This document shows positions 25,728 through 37,122 of a stretch of 56,480 bases of DNA, piece by piece. The notes beneath the pieces were generated by a model. It worked only from the letters and a program-made list of their open reading frames with translations, searched no databases and was not told the DNA's origin. How positions within the stretch are numbered: the first letter of the stretch is position 1; the number at the start of each line of letters is the position of its first letter. The stretch is from Ichthyophthirius multifiliis (Eukaryota; Ciliophora; Oligohymenophorea; Hymenostomatida). A program made the position numbers and the translations under genes. The stretch spans positions 65,001 through 121,480 of the forward strand of contig NW_004085893.1 in assembly GCF_000220395.1 (NCBI RefSeq), given 5' to 3'.

Positions 25728-26391
25728 ATGTAGGCTGAAGGGTTAAATTCCTAATAATTAAATGAAGCTTTAATAAAAGAAGACGAAGTTATAATAAAAC
25801 ATATTTATTAATTAATATTATAATTTTTTTTAAAAAAGTGGGCTAAAGCAATTATTTTTGATTAAGATTTAAATATAATAGCATAAAAAAATTGTCCTGC
25901 AAAACCAGAAGAATTAAAGCCATATTTAACTGCAGACTAAAATCGTGATAACACAATAGGAGCAGGTTATTATTAACTTTTTAATTAAATTTCAATTAAA
26001 TTATATCTAAAAAAAAAAATGAAAGGATTTATTTTATTAGGAGAGCATTATGATGTACATAGATTTCACCCTCCATTGATATACGGAAGAAGAGGTGATG
26101 CTGACGTAGGAGAAGGAATATCATTATCAATTGTAAAAATATATATATATATATTCATGTATATAAATATATTTATAATTATTATAAATTTAATATAAGG
26201 GTTTTTCTAAAAAAGCAAACAAAACTGTTTATTTAATTATAACTTATGAATTACCCATAATATCAGCAAGAGCAGTTCCTTAATAAATAAACTTTTATAA
26301 TGCACACAGTATAAAAAAAATCATATACTATATTATATTAAAACTATATTTACAAAAAATAAAAGTTGGTGAATTAAAAATAGCATAATGA
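25728..26391 (+). CDS. Profilin
   Basis: Profilin binds actin monomers, promotes nucleotide exchange and delivers actin to formins through poly-Pro binding. Exons 25728-25787, 25839-25965, 26026-26132, 26200-26308 and 26366-26391 splice cleanly (introns GTT/GTA...AG). The product begins MQAEGLNSQQLNEALIKEDE. It continues with WAKAIIFDQDLNIIAQK and CPAKPEELKPYL (the profilin first strand and PEE turn), FILLGEHYDVHRFHPPLIYG, RRGDADVGEGISLSI (the GRKG..G strand), KANKTVYLIITYELPIISAR and a short C-terminal NAHIGELKIAQ helix. Total about 142 residues, the size of a profilin. The last exon encodes only about eight residues plus TGA (26389-26391). N-terminal similarity is weak; the middle and C-terminus drive the call. 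Confidence 0.7.
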
Positions 26392-26716
26392 TTATATAAA
26401 AATAAAATAAAAAAATATATTTATTTATCAAAAAATATATATTATTTAATAATATTAAAAAAAATCAAATATCGTATTTAATTTAATATTATTTAATAGT
26501 ATATTATCTAATTTTATTTAATTAATTTTTATAATTATTAGTTTAAATGAATTTAATTTAATTTAATTTAACGTAATTTAATTTAATTTAAATTAGATAT
26601 TTTTTATATAAAATTAATAAATTTTATATAAAAATTTTTTGAAATAATATTTTTTAGTATTATACATTTATATATACAATATTAAATATTTTTTTTTTGA
26701 AATTTTTTTTCTTAAA
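26392..26716. other. A/T-rich spacer with short ATTTA-type direct repeats
   Basis: About 325 bases between convergent genes. There is a local run of TTTAA/TTTAATTTAA pentamer-like repeats at about 26530-26595. No coding signal. Confidence 0.5.
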
Positions 26717-27155
26717 TCATTATTTAATATGTATCCCTTTAACATTTATTTTAGGTTAAATAACACTTTTTAAATTTCTTAAAAATTTGATTCCTAAATT
26801 ATTTAATTACTAATTTTGGAATTTATTATCATTATATAAACTTTTAGAAAATATAAATAGTTATTATTTTTATACTATTTAATTTTCCGTATTTTTTTTT
26901 TCGTTTTCTTTTTAATTTTATATACTAGATTGCTTGTTTATATTATTTGTTTTCTATTTTTAATTTTTACAAACCATATTTTAGTTAATAGATTTTTTTA
27001 TATTTAGATAATTTTAAATAATATTTAATTTAAAATAAGGATAAATATAAAATTTAAATGTCCTTAATGTTATATCTTCAATAAAAAAGTATTTTTATTA
27101 ATATTAGTTTAGTTTCTAGTAAAGATTTTCATCTATAAATAATTTTTCTATTAAA
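26717..27155 (-). CDS. Hypothetical C-terminal exon, possibly part of the gene at 27952-28705
   Basis: After a likely acceptor (TTTTTTAATAG, about 27153), one frame reads FIDENLYQKLNQYQ, FFIEDITLRTFKFYIYPYFK, then Asn/Lys/Gln-rich sequence, NKFQNQQLNNLGIKFLRNLK and VIQPKINVKGIHIKQ, to TGA 26717-26719. It reads as protein but matches no family I know. Short open pieces upstream (MEFIKFEN at about 27655, followed by GTAAG) could be linking exons to the hypothetical gene at 27952-28705, which points the same way; I could not prove the join. Confidence 0.35.
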
Positions 27156-27951
27156 AAAATAAAATAATATATTAATCAAAAAAATAATTAAATACATTCA
27201 ATAATTTAATTAGATAATAACATAATATTATCACATGTTAAATCTTATTAATATATAATGTATCTTAAATAATAAGATAATATTGATTTTTATAATTAAA
27301 TTTCTAAACTTTATAAGATTTACTTTTTATAATAAAATTTATCAAATAATATAATATTTTTTTATTCAATATTCTTATAAAAAATCTATATTTTTAAATA
27401 AATATTATTTAAAAATAATATTGAAAAAGATACTAAAATATGGTAAAGATTGTTTTCTTTATCATTAAATTATTCAAAAGCGTATTAAAAATAAATTTAT
27501 ATTATTTACTTTTTTTTATATTTAAAAAAAATTTTAATATATAAATAAATATCAAATAAAATGTAGATATATATATATGTGATATTTACATTATCGAAAT
27601 TAGTTTAAATTAATTTATAGTTAAATAACCTTACATTTTCAAATTTTATAAATTCCATGTTTTTAGTATTAATTATATGAACTTTTAACTAAACTTTATT
27701 TTCTTAATGATAATTTAAAAGTAAATAAATAAAAATATAATAAAAATATAAATATTAATTATATATATATATATATATTTCTTATATATATATAATAAAT
27801 TATTAAAAATATATTTAAATATTTATTTATTTACAATCTAATTCCCATTTATTATTTAAAACTGATATATTTTATTCAATCCTATATTTACCAAAATTAC
27901 ATTCACAATTATCAGTCACAATATTTTATATTTTTTAAATATTATTTATTT

Positions 27952-28705
27952 TCATTTCATCACTTTAAAAAATTAAATACTAATTATTTTCCATATTATC
28001 TTCTTACTATTATTCTTATTCTTTTTTTCTAAATTTTGATTTATTTTTTGAATAAAAAAAGATACAGTTTCTTTTTTTATTAATGGATTAGCTGTTTTTG
28101 CCCTATTCATATTCAATTTAATTTTTTCATTTTCAAAAACTGGATATACTGATTTATTCATTTATTATTTGTCTTTTTAAATTTTCATTTACTATATAAA
28201 TGATTCCTAAAATTTAAATTAATCAGCTTATGTAAGAGACATATTTTTTTTAATTTTAATATATTATTTAAATATTAGTTTAACTTGTATATAAAAACAA
28301 TTTATTATTATTTATTCTTTGCTCTATTTCTTGAATATTTTATTAATTTTAATCTTCATTTGTTATATCTAATCTTTTCAAAGCAGAAAAATTTCTTATA
28401 AATTATTTTTTATTACTTTTATCAAATTATAAATTTAATTGCCAATTTTTATCTGAAAATTTATTTTAATTTAAAAAATTTTAATAACTCAAAAAATTTT
28501 ATTATTAGAAATTATTTTTTTAATTTTTTTTAATTTAAGGATTATATGATTATTTTAAAGGAATTTCTTATGAAATAATTTCATCTTTAATCAAATTTGA
28601 ATCATTTTTTTAATTTATAGAATTTTTTTATTAATAATATTCTTATATTCGTTTTTATTTCTCATTTAATTCTTCAAATTTTCTATTTATTAATGAAACA
28701 CTCAT
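27952..28705 (-). CDS. Hypothetical Asn/Lys/Gln-rich coiled-coil protein
   Basis: ATG 28705 opens MSVSLINRKFEELNEKQKRI, then QEIPLKQSYNPQ, FSDKNWQLNLQFDKSNKKQF and FSALKRLDITNEDQNQQNIQ with coiled-coil character. A probable small intron (about 28205-28240; GT..TTTTAG) removes an in-frame TGA and leads to MNKSVYPVFENEKIKLNMNR and AKTANPLIKKETVSFFIQKI. The frame then meets TGA at 27952-27954. Downstream sequence (TDNCECNFGKYRIEQNISVL, about 27850-27930) still looks coding, so the true gene may extend, perhaps to 26717. No family recognised. Confidence 0.5.
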
Positions 28706-29477
28706 ATTTTTAATTGAAAAAATATTAATTTTATTAATTATAATAATTAATAAATAAAAAATTTAAATATTAAATATTATAAATATTATAAATATTTATA
28801 ACTTGTATATATAAATAATTTATTTTAAAATAATAATAAGTAAAATATATTTTTTATTTAATATAAATAAAAATGAATTATATTATAGTTTCAATTTTTT
28901 ATTTTAAAATAATTATAATTAAAAGAATGCGATAATGTTAAATTAAATAATATATAAGATTTCTAATTATAAGAATTATATAAAATTTATAAAAAAATAT
29001 ATAAACTAATAAAAAATGAAAAATATATATAAATTTACAAAAATTATTTAAAATATTACTAATCAAGATAATACATATTAAAAAAATAATATAAGTATTA
29101 ATAATAATAAAAAATAATAGAAATATCGAATTATATAAAAATTATTTAGATTTTAAAAAATATTATATTAGATAATGATATAGATAGGAAAATAGATATA
29201 AATATATAAATATATAAATATATAATTATATATATAATAATATATTATATATATATATTTTTATATATTATAATAATTTATATATATATATATTTTTATT
29301 TTTATAAATTATATATATTTATTAATTTTTTTTTTTTTTTTTAATTATATAATTAATAATGCTATAATTTTAAATATATATTCCAAATAAAAAAAAAATA
29401 AAAAAAAATAATTGTTTTTCTATTTTTTTCTTTATTTATTATTAAAAATAAAAAAAAACTTCTATATTAAACATTTT
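28706..29477. other. A/T-rich intergenic region
   Basis: Nearly all A/T, with TATA repeats at about 29210-29310 and a T16 run at about 29327-29342. No coding signal on either strand. Confidence 0.55.
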
Positions 29478-29861
29478 TCATACAGTGAAAAAGTTTCTTG
29501 AAATATGCTCAACTGCATCTTCTATAGTTCTCATTCTTTCTAATTCTTCATCCGCAATTTCAATGCAAAATTCTCTTTCTGCTTCGACCATAATTTCTAC
29601 AAAAGTCAAAGGATCAACTCCGACAGATTCCCATGTAGATTATAAAGTAATTTCATGTGGATTTTTGACTCTATCATGTAATGCAATTAATTTTACAAGT
29701 CTTCTTGATATATCATCTGGATTTGCAAAATAACCATGTTTTTCATCTCTTGGGAACACTTTTTAAGGAGCATAATTGAATTATACCACATTGCAAAGTA
29801 TTGGAGCTTTATTATAAATTTTTTAATTTTAACTAATTAATTTTTGTGTTAATCTTAACAT
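29478..29861 (-). CDS. Mitochondrial acyl carrier protein-like (NDUFAB1-type) lacking the phosphopantetheine serine
   Basis: Mitochondrial acyl carrier proteins carry acyl chains for lipoate synthesis and, as NDUFAB1, bind LYR proteins in complex I. This 127-residue single exon has a presequence-like N-terminus (MLRLTQKLISQNQK, basic and free of acids), FPRDEKHGYFANPDDISRRL, helix I RLVKLIALHDRV, the loop and helix II SVGVDPLTFVEIMVEAEREF, then CIEIADEELERMRTIEDAVE and HISRNFF. This matches the ACP fold and order. The conserved DSL site that receives 4'-phosphopantetheine is DPL here: residue 84 is Pro (CCT, 29610-29612). It therefore cannot carry an acyl chain at that position, so I infer a structural, LYR-binding or complex-subunit role. 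Ciliates are known to have unusual respiratory complexes, but membership of one is not shown. ATG 29861, TGA 29478-29480. Confidence 0.85.
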
Positions 29862-30632
29862 TTATTATTTTATTTTAATCTTCTTTATATTTATATATTT
29901 AATATTTTTTGTTTTGTTTCCTTTATATTTTATTTTATAATAAACAAAAATTTAAATATATTTTAATTAATTTTTTTTTTTTATATATATAAATAAATAA
30001 TTTTTAATAAATTAAATAGAAAACAAAAAGCTATTTTATTTTATAAAAATAAATAATTAATAACTTTTAAAAACAATAATAAAAATATTAATTAATAAAT
30101 GCCTATTTTTTTAAAAAATAAAAATAATTTATATTATTTGCCATAATTTCAAGTACTTATTTAATTAAAACTTAAAATTTATACGTTTATAATTTCATGT
30201 CTCAACTTTCATCTAATAATTTAAGGAATTTAATTTCTTTTGGGCTTTTTGAGTCCAAAATATGATAGATACTATATTAAAACATTTTCAGTTATTTTTT
30301 TAAGTTTTTATTTTACAATATTTTTTCAATTATAAACATTTTTTTTAAAACAATAATATTTTATTTTCAATAAAAAAGCAAGATGAAAATACATTATTTT
30401 ATTTTATTTTATTTTTTTTAACAAAAAACAAAATTAAAACTAATAATATATCAACTCTTTATATTAAAAATTTAGTCTAATAAATTATTCTTTTATTTAT
30501 TTTTATTGTAATTATATAAATATATACAAAAGTATAAAAAAAAATTAAAAATAGCTAATCTATTAAATAATTATTCATATAAAAATAAATTAATTTTAAA
30601 TACATAAAAGTAGAAAAAACAAAAAACAAAAA
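29862..30632. other. A/T-rich spacer between divergent genes, with one hairpin
   Basis: Lies between the divergent starts of the ACP-like gene and the hypothetical gene at 30633, so it should hold both promoters. It is A/T-rich apart from a slightly richer island at about 30180-30290 that includes an inverted repeat at 30238-30260. Confidence 0.5.
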
Positions 30633-31414
30633 ATGTCATCTTCTCCTATTAAAAAATTAGTAAAACGTTAACTTTCAATAATAAAAATTGAAAAAAATGT
30701 CTTATAGCAAGAATTATCAATAAGTAGTATAGAATCAGACAATACTTTCAATATTTGGGATGACTCAGAAATAGAAAAAAAGGAATAACAGATACACAAT
30801 AATATATAGACATATTAGGTAAAAATTTAAGCTTTATTGAGCTTTACAAAGCTCGGTCAATAAAATACGAGAAAGGCAAAGTACCATATACAGCAGAAAT
30901 ATATGATGATTTATCTTAAATATATAAATTCAGTGGAAGAAAACTAAATATGGTAGATATTTTGGATATAAAAAGAGATAAACTAGAAGAAAAAATATAA
31001 AAATAATATAAAAATAGATTTATTAGTAATTTTATAAATTATGCTAAAATAAATAAATAAAAAAATTAAAATGAAAAATATAAAATATATCAAAAATTAA
31101 ATTAAAGTTTCATTACAAAAGATAATTATTATACATATTAAAACAAAAATAATTAATATTTTAGAGGTTTATAAATTTCTCAAACAAAAGTGAGACAAAA
31201 AGTTGAAAAAAGACTTAATTTATTAGAATTATAAGAAATAAAAAATAGATATATTATAAATGTATAAAAATAAAATTGTAATAATAATAATAATAATAAT
31301 AATCTTAATAATTATAATAATATTAATAATTATTTAAAAATGTAAATTTTTATTTTTCATTAAAATTTAAAAAAAAAAAAAATATAAAGAAAATGTTTAA
31401 CATGTTATAGATGA
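30633..31414 (+). CDS. Hypothetical protein, charged, with Asn-rich C-terminal part
   Basis: Not recognised. ATG 30633 (MSSSPIKKLVKRQLSIIKIE) leads to SSIESDNTFNIWDDSEIEKK. At an A7 run (30775-30781) the frame must change by one base to continue as TDTQQYIDILGKNLSFIELY, KYEKGKVPYTAEIYDDLSQI, YKFSGRKLNMVDILDIKRDK and TKVRQKVEKRLNLLELQEIK, then an Asn run at about 31279-31305. A probable intron (about 31342-31389) joins to a short last exon with TGA 31412-31414. The conserved-looking middle (IDILGKNLSFIELYK..GRKLNMVDIL) suggests a real gene with one sequence error. The 3' exon is tentative. Confidence 0.55.
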
Positions 31415-31651
31415 ATATATATAAGAATAATTGAATTATATTAAAACTAAAATAAAATAAATAAATAAATATTAAAATGGAAAATAAAATTATATTAAAT
31501 AGTATATTAAAATATTTTATATTATTAATAATTAATATAAAATAGTAAAATTTACTTTAAGAATATATATATATATAAGTATAAAATAAAACATTTAAAA
31601 AATTAATAATATATAAAAATGAAAATAAAAAAAAAATTAAATTAAAAAAAT

Positions 31652-31698
<47 letters not shown>

Positions 31699-31713
31699 AT
31701 ATATTTATTTATA

Positions 31714-32427
31714 TCATTATGTTATCATAATTATATCTATTTTAACCATAGGTATAAAGGAGCTAAATCTTCTTTCTATTTTTTCAATAATTTTCTTATT
31801 TTCAATATCTTCATCAATTTTATATTTACTCCAAATACATATATTAAAACTATTTGAAATTTCCATTTTTTAACAATTATCTGTATCTGCAATAATTTTT
31901 TCATATACTTCATATCTATTAAGTTCTTCTAAATTCCAAATTTAACTCGGAAAACACGAAGAGCTATAATACTCTCTTATATCTGGATAAAAAATTTCAT
32001 CATATGGACTTATTGAATCATCCAAATTAATAACAAATATTTCTCCTTTAATTAGTACATTACTTAAATTTTTTTTAACATTTTACTATTTATTTATTTT
32101 TTTTAAAAAAAAATAATAATTTGCATTTTATAATTTACTTAAAATTATTTATAATTTTATAGTTATTTTTTTATAACTGAAGCTTATCTTAAATCAAAAT
32201 CATACCAATTTCTTTTTTCTAATTATTATATTTAATTAAATACTTCATTCATAAATTAATTGCATCTTTTTAATTTTTTTTTTTTTTGTATTTTTAAATA
32301 TAAAATAATCATAAAAATAAATCTTTATACTATTTTGAACTTATAACTAAAGGAATTCTATTATTTTAATTTGATTTTTTTATTAAATTAATTACATTTT
32401 ATACATTATTAACCTATTTATTATAAT

Positions 32428-32467
<40 letters not shown>

Positions 32468-33094
32468 TTATATGCAAGTACTTTTTCAAAAAAGAACAAT
32501 TTTTATTTTCTATTTTTTTCTTTCAATACATTAATTTCATTTTTTCTTTTAATAAATTCTTCAATTTCCTAACCAGATAAAAACGGATTTATAATTAAAT
32601 CATTAGTTTTCATAAAATAATTATTTTTAAAAATCCCTTAAAGAACATTTCCCTAAAAAATATCATTAATTATTTTTTAAATTAAAAAATAAAACTTCGT
32701 GATGTTTAAATGTCCCACCACCTTCGAATCTGTTATTTCTCCAAGTGCCACCATATTCATCTCCATTAGGCCAAACAAAGGTACCTTACCCTTCTTTTAC
32801 ACCATATTTCATGTTTCCTTCATAAAAAGATTTATCGGGATAATAACATTTACATAATCCATGTTATCGATCTTTATCCCAATAACCTTCATATTTACAT
32901 AATAAATTTTCTTGTTTTGTTCCGAATAATTATATTCCAAATCCGTGTCTGATTGGTTTTCCTTTTGATGCTTCGGAAGGATCTAATATAATTCCTTGGT
33001 CATTTATATGGGCTATTTCTCCGAAATAAATAGATTCATCGGGTAATTAATAACAAACAAACTTCGATTTATCAATACTATCTATATCGAACAT
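31714..33094 (-). CDS. MORN-repeat protein
   Basis: MORN repeats occur in membrane- and axoneme-associated proteins, including radial spoke heads. ATG 33094 opens MFDIDSIDKSKFVCYQLPDE. Repeats follow within the first ~140 residues: HGFGIQLFGTKQENLLCKYE, GYWDKDRQHGLCKCYYPDKS, FYEGNMKYGVKEGQGTFVWP and NGDEYGGTWRNNRFEGGGTF. An intron (about 32640-32680) is followed by a charged helical region (SGQEIEEFIKRKNEIN) and a second TA-rich intron. The C-terminal part is not MORN: GEIFVINLDDSISPYDEIFY, PDIREYYSSSCFPSQIWNLE, WSKYKIDEDIENKKIIEKIE, ending before TGA 31714-31716. The MORN identity is clear; the exact protein is not. It sits directly downstream of the outer-arm dynein gene on the same strand (323 bases), compatible with but not proving a ciliary role. 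Confidence 0.75.
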
Positions 33095-33416
33095 TTTTTA
33101 TTTTCTGTAACTTTTTATTTATATTATTTAAATATTTACTTTTTTTTTTATTTACAATTTTATTATATATATACATATATTTTATTAAAAACAAATTTAT
33201 TTTATAAATAAAAAAAATAAATATATATATATATATATAAATATTTTCTTTTTTTTTTTTTTTTCTTTCTTTCTTTCTTTCTTAAAAAAAATAATAATAA
33301 GAAAAAAAAAAGAAAAAAGAAAAAAGAAAAAAAAAAAAGTACATTAATTTAATTTATATATATATATATTTATATAGATATTCAATTTTTTCAAACATCA
33401 TCTCTTTCCCATTTAA

Positions 33417-35142
33417 TCACTACAACTAAAATATTCTCAAGTTTTACCTTTCATATTACTCTAATTATTCCTAAGTAAGTTATTATTCTTCTTTATGGGC
33501 CTAACTAGCTTATCCTGGTGGTCCTTATCCTTGTTTTTTATCTTTTTCTTTATCATCAACTTATTTAGTTTCTGGTCCACCTATATATTTATTAAATTAA
33601 TTTTTATTTTTGTTTTATTATACTTTTGCATAAATTAGGTGATAATTTAACTAAAGTAACACCTCCGTGAGAATCACCTACTAAAATAATTTTATCTCTA
33701 TAATTGAAAGCTAAATTTGTTAATTTAGGTTATTTAACAATTTTTTATTCTCCAATTTTTTTATGCTTATCAACATTTAAATCATAGACTAAAACTTTAT
33801 CCATAGTCGCACAAGCAAAAACTTATAAAAATAAAAAAAAAAAAAACTAAAAAAAACTAAAATAACTAAAAAAAACCTGTAGAAGAATAAGGAGCCCATA
33901 CAGCATCTACAACCTACATAGTTAAATCAAAACACATAATTTATTCAGTATATTTCGAATCCCATATTCTTACAGTCCAATCAGCCGAAGCTATATATAA
34001 TATAAATATATTAAAATATTAATATCAATATAAATAAATACCAGAAATGAAAGTCCTTGGATGATAATTATTCCATTTAACTTTATAAACAGCTAATAGA
34101 TGTCCTTTATAAGTTTCCTAATATTAACCTGAATATGCTCTTGAGCATTTATGAATATTTCCTTCTTCAGTTCCTACTAAGAAAATATGAGGTTCAAACT
34201 TATTGAAATCAAAACAAAGACCACAAGCAAGTCCTATTAGTGTTGATTCTTCATCATTTTTATTACCTACGAGCCTCAAGAGGATAACTTCTTCAGGTTC
34301 AAGTTTATTTTTCATTAGAATCCAATTCATGACCCGTCCATCACTTGAAACGGAATAGAAATTGTAGTTTTTGCTAATATCAGGATTCCACTTTACCTAC
34401 CATACTGGATCAGTGTGCTTATGGTTCCTCACAGTGGATTAATAAATGGGTTTTTTGTGTTTATTTCTAATATCATATACTAAAACAGTACCATCATATA
34501 ACCCAACTGCTAATAAAGCCGCACTTTTTGGATGAAAATCCAAACACATGACACCTGCTTCGCAGTTATAAGCATATTCAGGATGTGTAGTATTTTTTAA
34601 AGAATATAAACATATTAATCCCATTCTTTATTTAGTAAAATCATAACTACCCAAACTTACAGCAAATAAATCAGGATATCTAGGATTCCAACATATACTA
34701 GTGACATTTTTTTTCCTTTATTTCTCATTACTAAATCTCCATATAGGTAATAAATGACCTAAAAAAAAAATATATATATAAATATAATTGTATATTTATT
34801 TATTTATAAAATTATATATATTTATATTATTATTAATATTAAATTTATATATCTATTAATTAAAATATTTAAATTTTTTGTAATTACCCTCTATTTTACC
34901 AGGAGCTTCTTAATTATCACCTGTATTCCAGTAATAACGATAATCATAATATTTGTCAGCTTAATCATTTTAAACAACCATTCTTTCCATTATTTTACAG
35001 CATCTTTTAAAAGATGAAGAATACATTGTTCTAAATAATTTTATATTAAAATTATATAAAAAATATGTATTTATATTTACTATTCTTAATTTTCGTTATC
35101 ATTATCTTTTTTTTTGTTAGTATTTTCTTATTAATTTTCCTT

Positions 35143-35177
<35 letters not shown>

Positions 35178-35969
35178 ATTTATATATAATATATATATAT
35201 ATTTGTTTTATAAATCTATTTTTTTTTATTTATTCTTTTAATATATATTTTTTAACAAATTACCTTTAATAAAAATTACATATAAGCATCAAAAATTCCC
35301 CATTAAGTTATATTTCCATAAATAGAATCTGATGGTGGTGGTTCTGTTGAAATTCCTCTTTCTCTTGTAATAGGGTTAATAGTTTAGCATTCTCTTGTAT
35401 TATAATTAAATTTATTTCTAAGTGTTTATTTAATTGCTTCTTCATCTTAAACTATACCAGGTTCTTCTTATTCTTATTTACTTTTAGCCTCTTTTATTAA
35501 TTATTTTTTCATATCTTGAATAGCCTCTTATACTTAATATTCATTTGATTCTTTCCAAATATAGTCTCCATCTATACTAAAATGTACAATGGTTTATTCT
35601 ACTAATTCATCTATTTTAAATTTCCTTTAATGGTAATCATAAATTGCTATATTCTTAGGAGCATTAGGATTATTAGGAACTAACATTTTGGAAGGCATTG
35701 GTTTATTTAGTTCTTCTGCAGTTAATTTTGAGGCTTCATATTAATTTTTATTTCCCTAATTATATATATATTTATGTATTGATATTTGTAAATATTTGAT
35801 GTATTTTTTTTACATCTTATAGTTAATCTAAATCTTCATCATTTAAATCTTAATCATTCATATCAATTTTATTTGAATTTCGACGCATTATTGGTCTTTG
35901 TTAACGAGCAGCATTTGCTAATTGTTTTTTTTATTATAGGTTTTTACCAGGTTGAGGTCGGGGAGGCAT
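33417..35969 (-). CDS. DNAI1: Outer-arm dynein intermediate chain 1 (DNAI1/IC1), WD40 protein
   Basis: DNAI1 is a WD40 intermediate chain that ties the outer dynein arm to the axonemal doublet. ATG 35969 (MPPRPQPGKNLQQKKQLANA), intron 35756-35813, then KLTAEELNKPMPSKMLVPNN, NPNAPKNIAIYDYHQRKFKI, DELVEQTIVHFSIDGDYIWK and ITRERGISTEPPPSDSIYGN, QWGIFDAYMQFLLK, which match the DNAI1 N-terminal region. An Asn/Lys/Glu-rich linker exon and CCKIMERMVVQNDQADKYYD, YRYYWNTGDNQEAPGKIEGH, LLPIWRFSNEKQRKKNVTSI follow. WD repeats run with CWNPRYPDLFAVSLGSYDF, LAVGLYDGTVLVYDIRNK, VWQVKWNPDI, VYKVKWNNYHPRTFISGASA, DWTVRIWDSKY, FACATMDKVLVYDLN and LAFNYRDKIILVGDSHGGVT. The C-terminus is Gln/Glu-rich, ending at TGA 33417-33419. 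At least six introns. No key feature is missing. Confidence 0.93.
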
Positions 35970-36494
35970 TTTATTTAATTTTATTTTTAATTTAATTTGT
36001 TTTTATTTAAAAATTTTATATATTTTTTTTTTAAAAAATAAGTTTTATTTTTTGTATTTATTTATTTAGAATAATTTTTTTTTTTTTAAAAAAAAATATA
36101 AGCTATGTTTTTTTTATTATTATATTTAATATAATTAAAAAAAAATATCATGTTTATAATGGATTCGTTTAAAAACAATAAAAAGTATTATAATTAAATA
36201 ATAAATTATTAATAGTTCTTTTAAAAAAAAAAAAATATAATAAAAGATTAAACAAAAAAATTAATTAAAAATAAAGTAAAATATAAAATCAATAATAAAT
36301 TGAATATATTTTATTTAAAAAAAACAAAAATTAATAAATAAAATATGAAAAAGAAATAAAAAAATAATTAATCTTAAATTATATATATAATAATAAATAA
36401 TTATATTTTTTTTTAATGTAAATTATAATTTTTTTTTATATACATGTTATATAAAAAAAAAAATATTCTTTACAAATAATATTTTTTTTAAAAA

Positions 36495-36534
<40 letters not shown>

Positions 36535-36576
36535 TTATATATTTATAGTTTGTCTAATTAAATAATCTTTTAATAA
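35970..36576. other. A/T-rich intergenic region with TA repeat
   Basis: Upstream of DNAI1 and downstream of FAM32A. A (TA)n run occupies about 36501-36526. No coding signal. Confidence 0.55.
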
Positions 36577-36966
36577 TCATCCAGGTCCGACTTTCGGAAT
36601 ATCGAAATGTTCAGGAAGTTTACTTAAACCTTTATTGAATTAATCTAGTTTTTCCCTATGAGTTGATTTTAATTAATAATTAATTTTTTCCATTTATCTT
36701 TTTTTAGTAACAACATCAAATGATTCTTAACTTTTAGTTTTTTTAATTTCTTAAGTAACTTATTAATTTGCTAATTTTTCTACTTATATTTTTTTTTTCT
36801 ATTCCTCTTCGATTTTTTTTTAATATTTTAAATGTTCTTTAGGTAAAGCCTCTTCAATAGTTCTTTTTTTATTCATTTCTGTTTTTTCTTTTAATTCCTT
36901 TACTATATCAGTTGCTGTTTTTCCTTTTAGTTTTAAAATTCCTCCTACTTTCTATTACTAATTCAT
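36577..36966 (-). CDS. FAM32A: FAM32A-like protein (spliceosomal exon-ligation factor)
   Basis: FAM32A is a small nuclear protein that reaches the active site of the human spliceosome at exon ligation. The 129-residue single exon begins MNQQQKVGGILKLKGKTATD (family: GPLKLKG near the start). It has a Lys/Glu-rich middle (KELKEKTEMNKKRTIEEALP) and ends with the diagnostic KKRQMEKINYQLKSTHREKL, DQFNKGLSKLPEHFDIPKVG before PG and TGA 36577-36579. The RQMExI..THRxxxxxFNxxLxxLxEHxDIPKV core is intact. Start ATG 36966 is 156 bases from the divergent ATG of the next gene, so the two probably share a promoter region. Confidence 0.88.
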
Positions 36967-37122
36967 TTTTTATATATTAAAAATAGAAATATTTATTATT
37001 TATTATTTATTATATTTATTTTTTTCAAAAAAATAAATATATATTTAATACATATATATAAATAAATATTTATATATATAAATAAAATAAAACAACTAAA
37101 TTTAATAAAAACATATTTAAAT

